A program made the position numbers and the translations under genes. The notes beneath the pieces are model-generated. The model had not been told where the DNA came from, made no database searches, and saw nothing but the letters and a program-made list of their open reading frames with translations. From Ancylostoma caninum (taxonomy: Eukaryota; Nematoda; Chromadorea; Rhabditida; Ancylostomatidae): a DNA stretch of 64,000 bases. Below are positions 13,724-25,200 of this stretch, in pieces. How positions within the stretch are numbered: position 1 is the stretch's first letter; every line of letters starts with the position of its first letter. The stretch is taken from assembly GCA_037903475.1 (NCBI GenBank), contig JBAJFG010000364.1:1-64000 (forward strand), in the 5' to 3' direction.

Positions 13724-13852
13724 AGAAAACTACATGGTTTTGAAAAAAAGCGCGCCATTTCTTTTGCACCAACCTAATAGCTTACTTTTATCAGTTTATT
13801 CTTCTTATTATTTTTATATAATGTCTGTTAATTGTTTATCATAATAATGAAG

Positions 13853-13966
13853 ATTTTTATTAATTTTATTTTCCGTTTGGGTTCCCAAAACGGCGGAGAC
13901 CCCACTTTTTTCCCACGCTCCCCTCCCCCCCCCCCCTTCCGCCCACTTTCTGCGTCCGCCACTGTA
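13853..13966. repeat. Dispersed repeat C, copy 1 (TE end, CAGTGGCGGACGCAG type)
   Basis: From ttttattaattttattttccg through cggagaccccactttttt, a poly-C run and gcgtccgccactg. Matches 34886-34987. The last bases, read on the minus strand, CAGTGGCGGACGCAG, look like the terminus of a DNA transposon. Confidence 0.7.
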
Positions 13967-16900
13967 GTGCACATATCTGGGAGAAGCTTGATGAAAACTA
14001 TCTAATGGTCACTGAATTTTCTGGGATCATCACATCACCATTTAAAAGATGAGAATAGATGACATAGTCTCTACACAGCATTGTATGTCTTTTAGAGGGG
14101 TCCGTCAGTGAAAATTCAACTTTTTCAAAAAGAGCACCGCGGATGCTTGCACTCCCAGCCGCATATCTGACGAAATAAACTGATTTAAAGATGAAAGAAG
14201 TGCACTGGCGTCGATTTCTCACAAGTCCACCATCGCGACGTGACATTAATCAAAAGTACAACTACATCGTTGTGTCTTAATTGCTCTTAGCAAAGGCCGC
14301 ACATAGCGGGAATGCTTTCAAACAGCGGCCGCTTTCACCACTCCGAGGGTTACTCCGCGAAGGGACCTCGTTAGCTCTTAAATATCACTCACTCGGGACT
14401 ACCATTTACATTTTTTGAAGTGGTTTCCGCACATTTTCAATTGGAAAATACGCTATCTGCTTAACTAGTTGCAAAAGCTAGTATTTCCTACAAGGGAAGG
14501 ATACTTGGTCACTATGGCCGTTCATAGCGTCTTGTATATGTATGCAGCTTGCGACGCTGATCGCGAATCCATTTTTTTTTTACTAGGGCTTTACAACCGG
14601 AACTTTTTGACCAGGCTCGAAAGTTTAGTTCTAAAAAAGTAACCGATGGTTACCTTGCGATTACTTGAGCGTTTCAGAAGTGCCATTTTCCTTCACGACA
14701 ATTACATAATAGAGATAGACTGACTCTAAGTATCCATTTACGACTAGAAAACGTCCTTCTCGTGCGTAATAACTGGTGACGGCAAAAAACTATGGACGCT
14801 GTCCCTAGACGATGATTAATGGTCACTGTTCCAACGAATTCCACTGCAAGCCTGGGGATCCATTGCTAAGAAAGAACGTCTACGCGTTCTACTGCTCAGT
14901 TTTTCCGACTACAGGAATTATTAACGTCAATCCATAAATAGAAAGAGATCAATAGACCTTTACCATTAAAGATGCTATGCTAAAAGCATAGAGCCCCTCT
15001 ATTGTTTCGCCTGGAAAAAATTTTTGGGATGGCAAAAAAAGCCAGAAAAAGCTTGTATTTGTGTAACATTTTTCGCTGCCAATTGGTGTACCGGGGAGGT
15101 GGGCAAGGGGGGGGGGGGGTGCTCTTTCCCACCCTCAAATCTGGAGACCATTGTGATGCTCATTCATCTCAAACGGGCCTGTAATAAGCTTATTTAGTTA
15201 CATAAACGGCCAAATACTCGGAAATTCAAATTTCGTTGCCTTCCGAAATTATCTTATAAAATAATAAAAAACCTAGTATTGATTGATTTTTAATTGATAA
15301 AAGCAGGGAGTCAATTCTTACTATAATTGCTTGCTTTTCTTGCAATAAATAAGCAAATGAGTGAATATGCAAATTCTCAGAAAAGCACATGAGCACAATC
15401 GGAGGAGCAGAATGTACTCATCACCCTCTTAGAGATCCTCGAACGGCGGAATCTTATTTGTCCCAAGTTAAACCCCCGTTCTCAGCACAACATGTTCGTT
15501 CGAGCGAAATTCTCATCGCTTGACGATGTCCCCAAAAGGATCAGACATCAGCCAATAAAAGAGCTTTCCCCCTTGCTGGGACAATTCCGTAAATACCCGT
15601 GGTTCATTCATAATAAGTGCGTTAGCCACTATTCGTGAAAAACATTTTGCACACAGACTTGTTCCAAATCAAATTTTCGAACTTCGAACAAATCGATAGA
15701 TATCTAATGCATTATTCGGTCCTAGGTATACTCGTTCTAGAGCTGAAACCCAGTAGAAAGCGAATTTTTTTCTGTAGAATAGCAGCTGACAAACTTGTTA
15801 ATGACTCTGTGTGACTCTCACTCTCAGCCTGAGTGACTGGGATCACTCTGGTCCTTTTCAAACTCTGAGTAGAAAAGTTTCACTTAGACCATAAGTCTTT
15901 ACAGTTTTACTCACTCGGTTATTGTATTTAGTTCCAGTTTTAGAGTTATTTTGGCTCTGCTTCAAACGATTGTCTTGCGAGCCGTATACAAATAAATAAA
16001 TAAATAAATAGGTAAACAACGGCTGCAGTTACGTGAACATCGCCCATAACCCTTCCGTTGACCGAGTTGCCTAGGTTTCAGCCTCATCCCTACATCCCGA
16101 GGGGTGGCGACAGCTCCAGAACTCTGATGTCCTGATGCTTCTCGCTGCCAATAGCGCTTTCATAGTCAACAAATGTTGAAAGAGACGGAATCAATATGCT
16201 AGTGTCGAGAAGACGAATATGGGCTGGGAGTGAGTGGGATTCGGTTAAGGAAAAGCGGGGACCGACACCTAAGCCGTTCGCTGGACAACGTATCGAAGGG
16301 AATCAACTGTGGGTAAAAAATGCACCTCCTAAGAGTTGATGACTGGAGAAGAAGAAAAATCACGTGAAGACATTCGGTCACAAAAGCACATTCGGGGAAT
16401 AATTATCAATTTTAAGAATATAATTCGATTCCTACAACTATGTACATACTGCGAAGACGATGATGTCAATTAACGTCTCCAGGTCAAGAATTAATGAAAA
16501 TTAATTTATTCATGGAACGAAAAGCGTACCTGCTAATATCGAGACATAGACGCTCTCGTCGCCACGTCCTCCTGCAGTTTCTGCCCCAATCTCCAGCACT
16601 TCCCGAAAAAAAACGAAGATAAGACTGTATATTCCTTGATGGCAACGGGATAAACTCAAAGTGAAATATTCTAATTTGAACTAAAAGATTTTGTTGGTTG
16701 AGGAACAACGTTGATTTTTATAAAGTTACCTTCTAGAGTAAATTTTCTGTAATAAAATTTTCATTAAGTGGATTTTTAAGATCAATAGAATTTGGGTTTC
16801 ATTATTGTTGTTTATAATGTTTTTTTTCTGTCTTGTCTTTAAGTGGATTCGTGGTCTTCTACCCTAAACGAAGACAAGAGTTAAGAGGCTAACAGCAGCT

Positions 16901-17542
16901 GGTAACTAGCCGATATGCTGGGCAACTGCTACGAAGTTTCTTTTAAACAAATGCTTGTGCATATTTTCCTGCTTCTTTCTGGAAAATATCACAGTGACAA
17001 CTGCTGTGCCCGTATTCGTGAAAGTTTCCGGGAAGGTGATAGCATTTTCCCTGGCTAGGACTCATGAAAACGGTAACCAAGCAAACCAATGGCTGTTAGC
17101 GTGATTAGCTATCCTACAGATTGTGTAATGTTAAGAGATACAGGACGTGAAAGTTGGTTTTTTGCCAACTTGAGCTGGGATTCATGAAAACGGTGAAAGA
17201 TAACAAAGTAAGCTAATGATTGCTTCCATTTCACATCCCAGCGCAGGACTTTTCCTTGAACCAATTCTCTCACCTAGTGCATATTTATTTCTTACATCAA
17301 CGCATTCCCAATCGTTTTTTGTTCATGGAAAGCTTTTTGACTTGGGTGCGTAACCGGCTTCAAAATATGTCCAAAGACTTCCCCTCTATTCCAAAAAGAA
17401 GGTGCAGTATAAAAACTTTGATAAAACCTAATTTGAGGCTCTGAAATTTTTAATGCTCCAAAGCTATAGAAAGACTAATTATTTTATAAAAAAATTATAC
17501 CTATGCTCATACGGGGAGCTCCAAATTGTACCTATACTCATA

Positions 17543-17826
17543 CAGGGAGCTTCAAACGGCCGTGTGCAAGAGGCGGGACGGCGCGGCTCTCTTAGGCAGA
17601 AACACAGGGACTCTATATGCTAGCTCTGATATGAATGTGAATCCCATGCCGCGCCGCGGTCCTGCCCCTTGCACACGGCCATTTGGAGGTGTGGAGCATT
17701 ATACCTGAAAAAGGCGGTGCCATGGAGCTCCTCGATTGGCGGGTCACGTGAATTGACCAATCACAGAGCTGCTCCGCGCTGCCCTCTCCAGCTATATCGC
17801 TCCACAGCCTCATTTGGAGTTCCCTG
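17543..17826. mobile_element. Diverged MITE related to family A (284 bp)
   Basis: Ends read CAGGGAGCTTCAAA and TTTGGAGTTCCCTG with TA on both sides. An inner inverted pair (cggccgtgtgcaag / cttgcacacggcc) and the core around aacacagggactctatatgc resemble family A. A short extra copy of the left end sits just before it (about 17515-17526). Probably an older relative enlarged by insertion. Confidence 0.7.
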
Positions 17827-17989
17827 TACGTGCTTTTGTTAGGCATGCATAAGCAGATAAATTTGCGGAAAACTTTTGAGCTAACACCTCTCTACCCTAC
17901 TTCCTCGAATGGGAACTGGGCGCATCGGACATCCATTCGCATATCGGATAGCACCTTCTGCAAAATTTCTGCCAAAACCCTACTTTCAA

Positions 17990-18085
17990 GAGTGCCTGCA
18001 ATAAGAGTGATCGAGGTTCGCCGCAACGCATCACCACATACAACGTTGCACTCTGATCGTCTGTGCACCCACACTTCTCATTGAC
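17990..18085. repeat. Dispersed repeat D, copy 1
   Basis: Contains gcactctgatcgtctgtgca followed by cccacacttctcattgacat. A similar block is at 23755-23850 in the same orientation (PEPCK intron) and reversed at 31105-31190. Confidence 0.65.
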
Positions 18086-19085
18086 ATCACCGCACTCTTC
18101 TGATGTGACCGTTCTGCCCACGGGGTGAAGTTTTCTACCTGGTGAGGCTTCTGCGCGGGCACAACCACTGCAGCTCCTGTATATGGATCAGCCTTTTTGC
18201 AAATACATCTTTTTTATTTCATCTTGGAAACCTCTAGCTAGTTCCATGCAAGTTCTTCCTCAGACGCATCATCGATACAGTTTCTTTATGTATAACCACC
18301 CATCTTTCCAGAAACTCCTATCATTCGAACCTCCTGGACAGAGAGTCGTGAAAGTCTAACCAAACTAACCAACGAATGGTTATGTTGTCAGCTATCCAGT
18401 AGACTAGGTAAAGTCGGGATGAGCAGAACGTCGAATCCAACTTGGTAACGTGCTTACGCTTCTTCATGCGTTCACGTATCTACTAGGTGCACTACATGGC
18501 ATACTTACATGTTCTTGCCTATGTATACATAGGACCAAGCCGTACACCGACAGAAATGAGCGGAACTCTGAAAATGTCTGAGCTTTTGGCTTTGGTTTCA
18601 AGTACGGAAATTATTACCCTCCTCGAATCCAAAGGTTTCTAAAAGTGCTCATAAACAAATGACATTTTTTTGCTCTTCCCACTATTCCCAACTGTTCAGA
18701 TCGTTCCAAGAGAGAGCACAGACAACAGAATCTAACTCAAATGCAGCATAATACGTCCTTTATGCATCATTTAGGTTACCCAGAGTAAATGTGTTTGCAC
18801 CCATGTTAACGGCAAGTAATTTTGTGGGGTATTCACGCCTATACCTAGAGTAATCTCAATGGTGCATGTAGCCCTGCTGTCTGATCTCAGTGAATAAATA
18901 GAGCTCAAACGGTGTTTTTGTTTCTCAGTGGGAATCTCGGGAAAATACCTAGAACGGGAGGATAACCTAGGTTACCAACCCTGTATGAAGAAGGAGTGAA
19001 CCACTACCTATACAGAACAACAGATCCATCTCGCTGATCTGCGACGGGTTCCACTCATATGAAGCAAAAATAATAATAAAAACAT

Positions 19086-19091
19086 TTTATT
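19086..19091 (-). promoter_or_regulatory. Polyadenylation signal AATAAA for PEPCK
   Basis: AATAAA on the minus strand (tttatt on the plus strand) about 145 nt past the PEPCK stop codon. It is the nearest canonical signal that I see downstream of the stop. Confidence 0.55.
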
Positions 19092-19233
19092 ATCTATACA
19101 TTTAGATCATTTAAGTGGTTTGTTCGAGATACATAAAGCCGTCTACACATAAAAATACTAAAAACAAAAGCCATCTAACATATAATATTACAGCGTAACG
19201 AGAAACATGCAAATGAGGTGCAGTTGTATGAGG

Positions 19234-22200
19234 TTATGCTGCTGCCTTCTTGATGCGCTCCTCCTGGGCGTCCATCTCGGCGCGGATTTCCTTGGGGAGA
19301 TCGGGTCCCACCTGGAAAAACTCTCCTCAATCGGGGAGCAGATCACATTAATTACTCAAATTACCTGTTCTTCCAAGAAGTGCCTGATCTCCTTAGTGTC
19401 TTCCATCCAGTAATCAGGCGGCACCGACATGAGCTCGTCCCAGTTGATGTCAGGAAGACCCTCGAGGTTGATCGATCCCTAAACGTGGATGGTTTGAGAG
19501 GTAGGGCAGTGCCAGCAGCTTGGGGGGGGGGGCTTACCTTCTTGGGAACGATTCCAATGGGTGTTTCCACACCGAGATCAGGCTCTCCGTCCAATCGACG
19601 GATGATCCAGTCAATCACACGGATATTATCACCGAAGCCGGGCCAGAGGAATTTGTTGTTGGCGTCCTTGCGGAACCAGTTGACGTGGTAGATTCGCGGG
19701 ACCTGAGGATATTTGATCCGTTTTTTGAAGCAATGCAAACTCGAAAAAAAAATGAAGTGCGTCCCTGGCCACGCCCCTTTCACGAACCTTTCTGCCTTCC
19801 TGGTTCAGGTCGATCCAGTGCTGCAAGTAGTGACCGAAGTTGTAGCCCATGAATGGACGCATAGCCATAGGGTCGTGCATGACAGTCTTGCCTGAATGAA
19901 TAGAATTCAGTGCAATCCCCACGTAACTCAAGATTTTTTACAGACCAAGCGGATCCAGAAAAATAAGGAGACTATTATAGGATAACTGGAAAAATAATTT
20001 TGAATCTTAGTACTACCCCCCCCCCTTGCTATTGTTCCTATTCCCACCTACTGCATTCACCCCGGCACCGCTTGTCACCGCGTTGCGGCTGCGCTGCGGT
20101 TTTGCTACGGTTCTGACACGTCTTAACACGTTCCAGATCAGTCCAAAAAGTGAGCGCATCGATTGGACTCGTCAGGAACAACGTGAGACGTGTCAATACT
20201 GGTTTGATCTTGACGAAAGTTGAGTATCCGCTCATATTGCCTGGTTTTCCCTTCACCATCTCCTATTTCTGCACACTTTCCCGTGCTCTTCTTCTCTGTG
20301 GCGACTCTCCAGCTATCTTCCCCAGTGAGATTGTACAGAACTGTTCTGAAACGGCGTCGCGATGGCATTTATACATGGTCGCGAAGCATTGACTATGAAA
20401 AGGTATTGTGTAAACCAGGATATAGCCGCTGTCATCCCGATTCAATCCTGGCTTCTTCACCGGATTCGCAGCGACTGAACAGTACTGTCACGACGTGGTT
20501 TCGTTGCGGTTCCCACACGTCCCTGCGGGTCCCAACAGTCATTACGTGAACGTTAACGGAACGCAGCGAATCTCGTTCATTTCAACCTAGATCCATCCTA
20601 GTCTGTGTCAGGACGTGTCAAAACCGCAATGAAACCGCGTTGCGTCTGCTTGAAAGTTGGAAGGATGACTTAAAGGCAGGGGTCCACCTCGTATTGCATA
20701 TTGGAGATATCAGCATATTCCTTGTGTTCCCGGCACGTATGCTCGATTTTTGGACTGATCTGGAACGTGTTAAGACGTGTCAGAACCGTAACAAAACCGC
20801 AGCGGAGCCGCAACGTGATGGCAGGCGGTGCCTGGGGGAATGCAGTAGGTGGGAATAGGAGCAGTAGCAAGGGGAGTAGTACTAAGATTCAAAATTCCAG
20901 TAATATACATGAAAAGTCACATGAGTGACGAGAACGGGGTGCTTTCCAAGCCGTGCTGGCTGTCCGCCACAGCAGCAATGTCGGGTGAACACGTTTTGCC
21001 TGCCCGATCGATAAGATCAACGGTGATGCACGTCTTTGCCCGTCAGTTTGCTCCAGCAAACTGTTACAAGCCCAGTCCCGAAAAAAAGGGTTTAGAGGCC
21101 ACTTTTGAGCCACTTGGGACATTTCATATATTATACATCGCCGGGATCAGCGCATCGAGGAGGTTCGGAATATGTTAATAGCTCAAACATGAGTATGAGG
21201 TGGCCCTCTGCCTTTAAGTCTTTGATCGGCTTCCAGGTGCTGCGAAAACCTTATGTAAAAACCGTTGTAGTTTACCAGGCGTGCTGCCGAGAAATGTACT
21301 ATTTATTTATCAAAAGCTCATCAATGCTTATAGCCGGTAGAAGACCTTTGGGTCACTCTATAGAGCAAATCCAGCAAAGCAATAAAAAAACATCAGGACG
21401 ACTGCATCCATATGTTGTATCCATAATTTTGTATTACCCTAAGTAAGTGGCAATAGCTTACCCTTGTACTCGGCGGCAGCAGTGGCTTCTGATTTCAGAG
21501 AAGCTCCGGTGAAGATACCATGCAACCACGATCTCGTCTCGTAGACAAGCGGTACACCAGCAGGTCGGCGACCACCGAAGATGATTGCCTAAGATCCCTC
21601 AATAATACCATGGGAACAGGGCAAAGCTCTCTGAAAACAATACCTCAATTGGGACACCCTTGGGACTCTCCCAGTCGGGGTGGATGATGGGGCATTGCGA
21701 AGCTGGGGCGGCGAATCGCGAGTTCGGGTGGGCACAGACTCCTGGGTCTCCGATTCTCCACTTCTGGCCAAGCCAGTTGATCATGTCAATATTCTAGAAG
21801 GAGAATATAGGTACAAAAAAGGAAAAAGCGAAAAGTTAGTGGGAGAGCACCTTATCCTTGATCTCATCCTCGAGTCCTTCCCAGAAGTACTCGCCATCAA
21901 CTGTTTCTCCGACATTAGTGAAGATAGAGTTCTTTTGGAACGTCGCTACAGCCATAGGATTTGTCTTGTTCGAAGTACCTAAAACGAGGCAACCTTGGAG
22001 ATTTTAAGAAGGACATTTTTCCAAAAGCCGCAAACCTGGGGCAACTCCGAAGAATCCGGCCTCAGGGTTGATACCGTACAGGCGTCCGTCTTCACCAAAC
22101 TTCATCCAGGCGATATCGTCACCAACACATCGAACCTTCCATCCAGGGATGGTGGGCTCAAGCATAGCCAAGTTGGTCTTTCCACATGCTGAGGGGAAAG

Positions 22201-25200
22201 CGGCAGCAATGAAATGTTCCTGAAAGGAGATACCTGGAATTCCCAGATGGTAAGAGCTAATTGAAGGGACTAATTCGAAGTCTCAGCCAGAAACAATAAT
22301 ATACTCTATAGATACACTCATTTTACACCTTTTACACGCTTTACATTTTCTAGTTGTACTTTCTTTTTTTTCAATTTTCTCAACATAAAAGAGTATTTCA
22401 TCAGGTCATCTCCCACATATAAAAACATATAAAATTCTTACCTTTCCATTGGGTCTGGTGACACCCATGATAAGCATGTGCTCGGCCATCCAGCCTTCGT
22501 CCTTGGCAATGTTGGAGGCAATACGCAGTGCGAAGCATTTCTTGCCTAAAATTACCGAATAGTGTCCGGAAATCTCAAGACAAAAGAGATGAGATCTACA
22601 ATCGTTCCCGGAAAGGTCACATATGTATCTCACTGATCTAAGAAGAACAAATTAGCCGAGCACCATTCAAAATATATTTACAATCCTCTGCTACTTGTGC
22701 TGTTTAGTAACAGAAAAATAATAATAAAGATAAAAAATGATAAAAGCATGAACGGATAGGAAAATAAAAACAATTATAGTTGTTCAAAATGTAGTTGCCT
22801 CCCAGCGCCTGAAAACAGTTCAGCACCTGCGCAGTGACGCGGTCTTCCCCGCATGTCTTGCTGGTTCTGACACATTCTAACAAACAACACGTAGACATTA
22901 ACAGGTCCTTAAGATCATATTCAGTCTCAACTCGTTAAAATTCATGCATTTCCTGTCTATACTTGCCAGCTAGAACTCGTGCAATAGATGTAACAACATG
23001 TTAGAATTAGCAAAACTGCGTTGTGGCCGTGCTGCAAGGCGCTTACGAAGCGATAACATTGATGGAAAATGAATTGAGGCAAGTGCAATTACTACTCTTT
23101 CCTGAAGATCTCGTCCACGTCAAAAATGCGTGTTCATTACAACCTTCTCATGATCAATCATGAATTTATCCCAAAAATATATAAATATCCCTACCGAGCA
23201 ATGAGTTTCCTCCGTATCCCGAACCGAATGACCAGATCTCTCGTTCGGCTGGTCGGTGAGCAATCAACACACGTTCAGGATTACACGGCCAATGATTGAT
23301 CACACGCTCTGGAATTTATGTAGTGATCACGAGGAAATACACATGGTTGTGTGAGTAAGCATCTGGTCACCGTCCAGATGAGCAATGGAGATAAAAATTA
23401 TTGAAGAAGAACGGGAAAAAAACCCCTTTTAGAGAAAAACAGCTCTGTGAACCCAACTTGGATATTTGAAAATTTCCAGAAATTATTTCCAGTTCTCGAA
23501 ATGTGCCTCATAGCTTTGTACTCATTTGTAGCAAAAAATAGATGAATTTTACTCACGTTTCACAGGTCTTGGCAGACCAACGGAGTGGATGCATCTGACA
23601 AAGTCCTTGTCACCAAGTGCATCCCATACTTCGTTACATACACGGGTCATGATACGCATCGACAGCACCACATAGTTGGAGTCAGTGAGCTAGAGAAGCC
23701 AGGATTAGCCCAAAAGTGGTAAACGGACTAAAAGTCTTAGATATTCCAGGGTCCTGCAGTCGAGGTCCACGACGCACGCCACACCATACGCAACGCGGCA
23801 CTCTGATCGTCTGCGCATCCACACGTGTCATTGATATCACCTTTCCTGTTTTAACCTGTCCAGACAGGTGGTGCTGCACGCGCGCAGACCTTGACTACTG
23901 CAAATTCCTCTAACTATGTGATATAATATACCTGAACACCAATTTTTGACAGTGGTCCTCCAACAGGTCCCATGGAGAATGGAATCACATACATAATACG
24001 ACCTAAAAGGTGAACATACCTTAAGGTTATTGAGGTAAGGGGTAGCCTCCCCCCGGTCAAAAAAAATCCACTCACCCGCCATACAGCCGGGGAACCGACT
24101 GTCAAGCTCTGTGCTGAGTTCCTGAGGCGACATCCAATGTCCCATCATTGGTTCCACACCAGGGGGAGTATGCGTGACAGTTTGGTACTTGTCCGGTGTC
24201 ACCATCCATGTCTTCGATTCGACACGAGCCACATCCTTTAAAAATTCGCCTATTTTTAGATTAGGCCCATGTTTTAGCCCAGATAGCGCCTTAACTCACC
24301 TTAGGATCCGTGCGGCAAATGTAGTTATTCACATAGGCCTTCAGCGGTGAGAGCATACCACGCTCAATAAGCTTGTCAATAATCTCATCAGCTTCGTGTT
24401 GGCTTCCATCACAGATGTAGATACCTAGAAAACATAGTACATTGCATAACAATACCAGAAACACATTTGCAAAACGTCAGCCCACGGCCGGGATCGAACC
24501 GACAATCTTCTGATTAGAAGTCAGACGCCTTATCCATTAGGCCACGCGGGCACAGCTGCCGCTCTCGTAAACATCGCTACTCACCACGTGGGCGCATCAG
24601 CTCGGCTTTTTCAGCGACGAAACGTTGGACTTTCGGTGGGAGTAAGTGGAAATCACCCTGAAATGCTGAGTATAAACTCAAAAAAAGAGAAAAATGACTG
24701 GGAACACGAAAATATTTTGAAATTTCAGTATAAATTAACTAAAACGGAAATCAAGAGCGGAAAAATGGTGGATTTTTGAGGCTGTCCCCAGAAAAACTCG
24801 TTTAACTCCATTTCTCCTCGAAAGGGTGAGGTTCCTAACAAAGTAAATGGAACATAACAAACTCAATTTATTTATTTTCCAGCAGTCTTTCTCCTATTCT
24901 TTTTTCTTTTTTCTTTGCTATATGTATATAACGATTGGCCATTCAAACAGTCACATACATTTTCCTTCTTTACTTTTTCTTTTCCTGTTTCATTTTACTA
25001 GCCTACAACTTCACCAGAAGCCTCCACTCCCACAATGATTACAACCCCTCCAGTAACGTCCCAAGGCCAACAACTAAGGTCTTTTTTTCTCCCTATAAGA
25101 AGTGCAATCTGCCAATGCAAGGCCATAAAAAAGTCAAGTCCACCATTCCATTACACATTGCTCCCACTCGCCTGGAACATTTTTCCTGCCATCATTTAGT

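Larger units (their letters stand above)
11927..13777. mobile_element. Mariner-type element, degenerate, with nested insertion (1851 bp)
   Basis: Ends TTAGGTTGGTGCAAAGGAAATGG and the complement (CCATTTCTTTTGCACCAACCTAA), flanked by TA; this is the classic terminus of the mariner family. Autonomous mariners are about 1.3 kb; the excess is partly a nested TTAA element at 13502-13723. A further internal block (about 13121-13300) recurs at 42955-43120 outside any mariner end, so it may be another insertion. No intact transposase with a D,D(34)D signature was found in either direction. Confidence 0.8.
13978..19085. other. Intergenic, no gene seen
   Basis: Holds the diverged MITE at 17543-17826, a poly-G run near 15109, an AAAT array near 15991 and a TACCC/GGGTAA-type stretch near 18765-18860. 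An 82-codon minus-strand frame (14246-13998) is the most protein-like frame but is not recognised. Confidence 0.5.
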
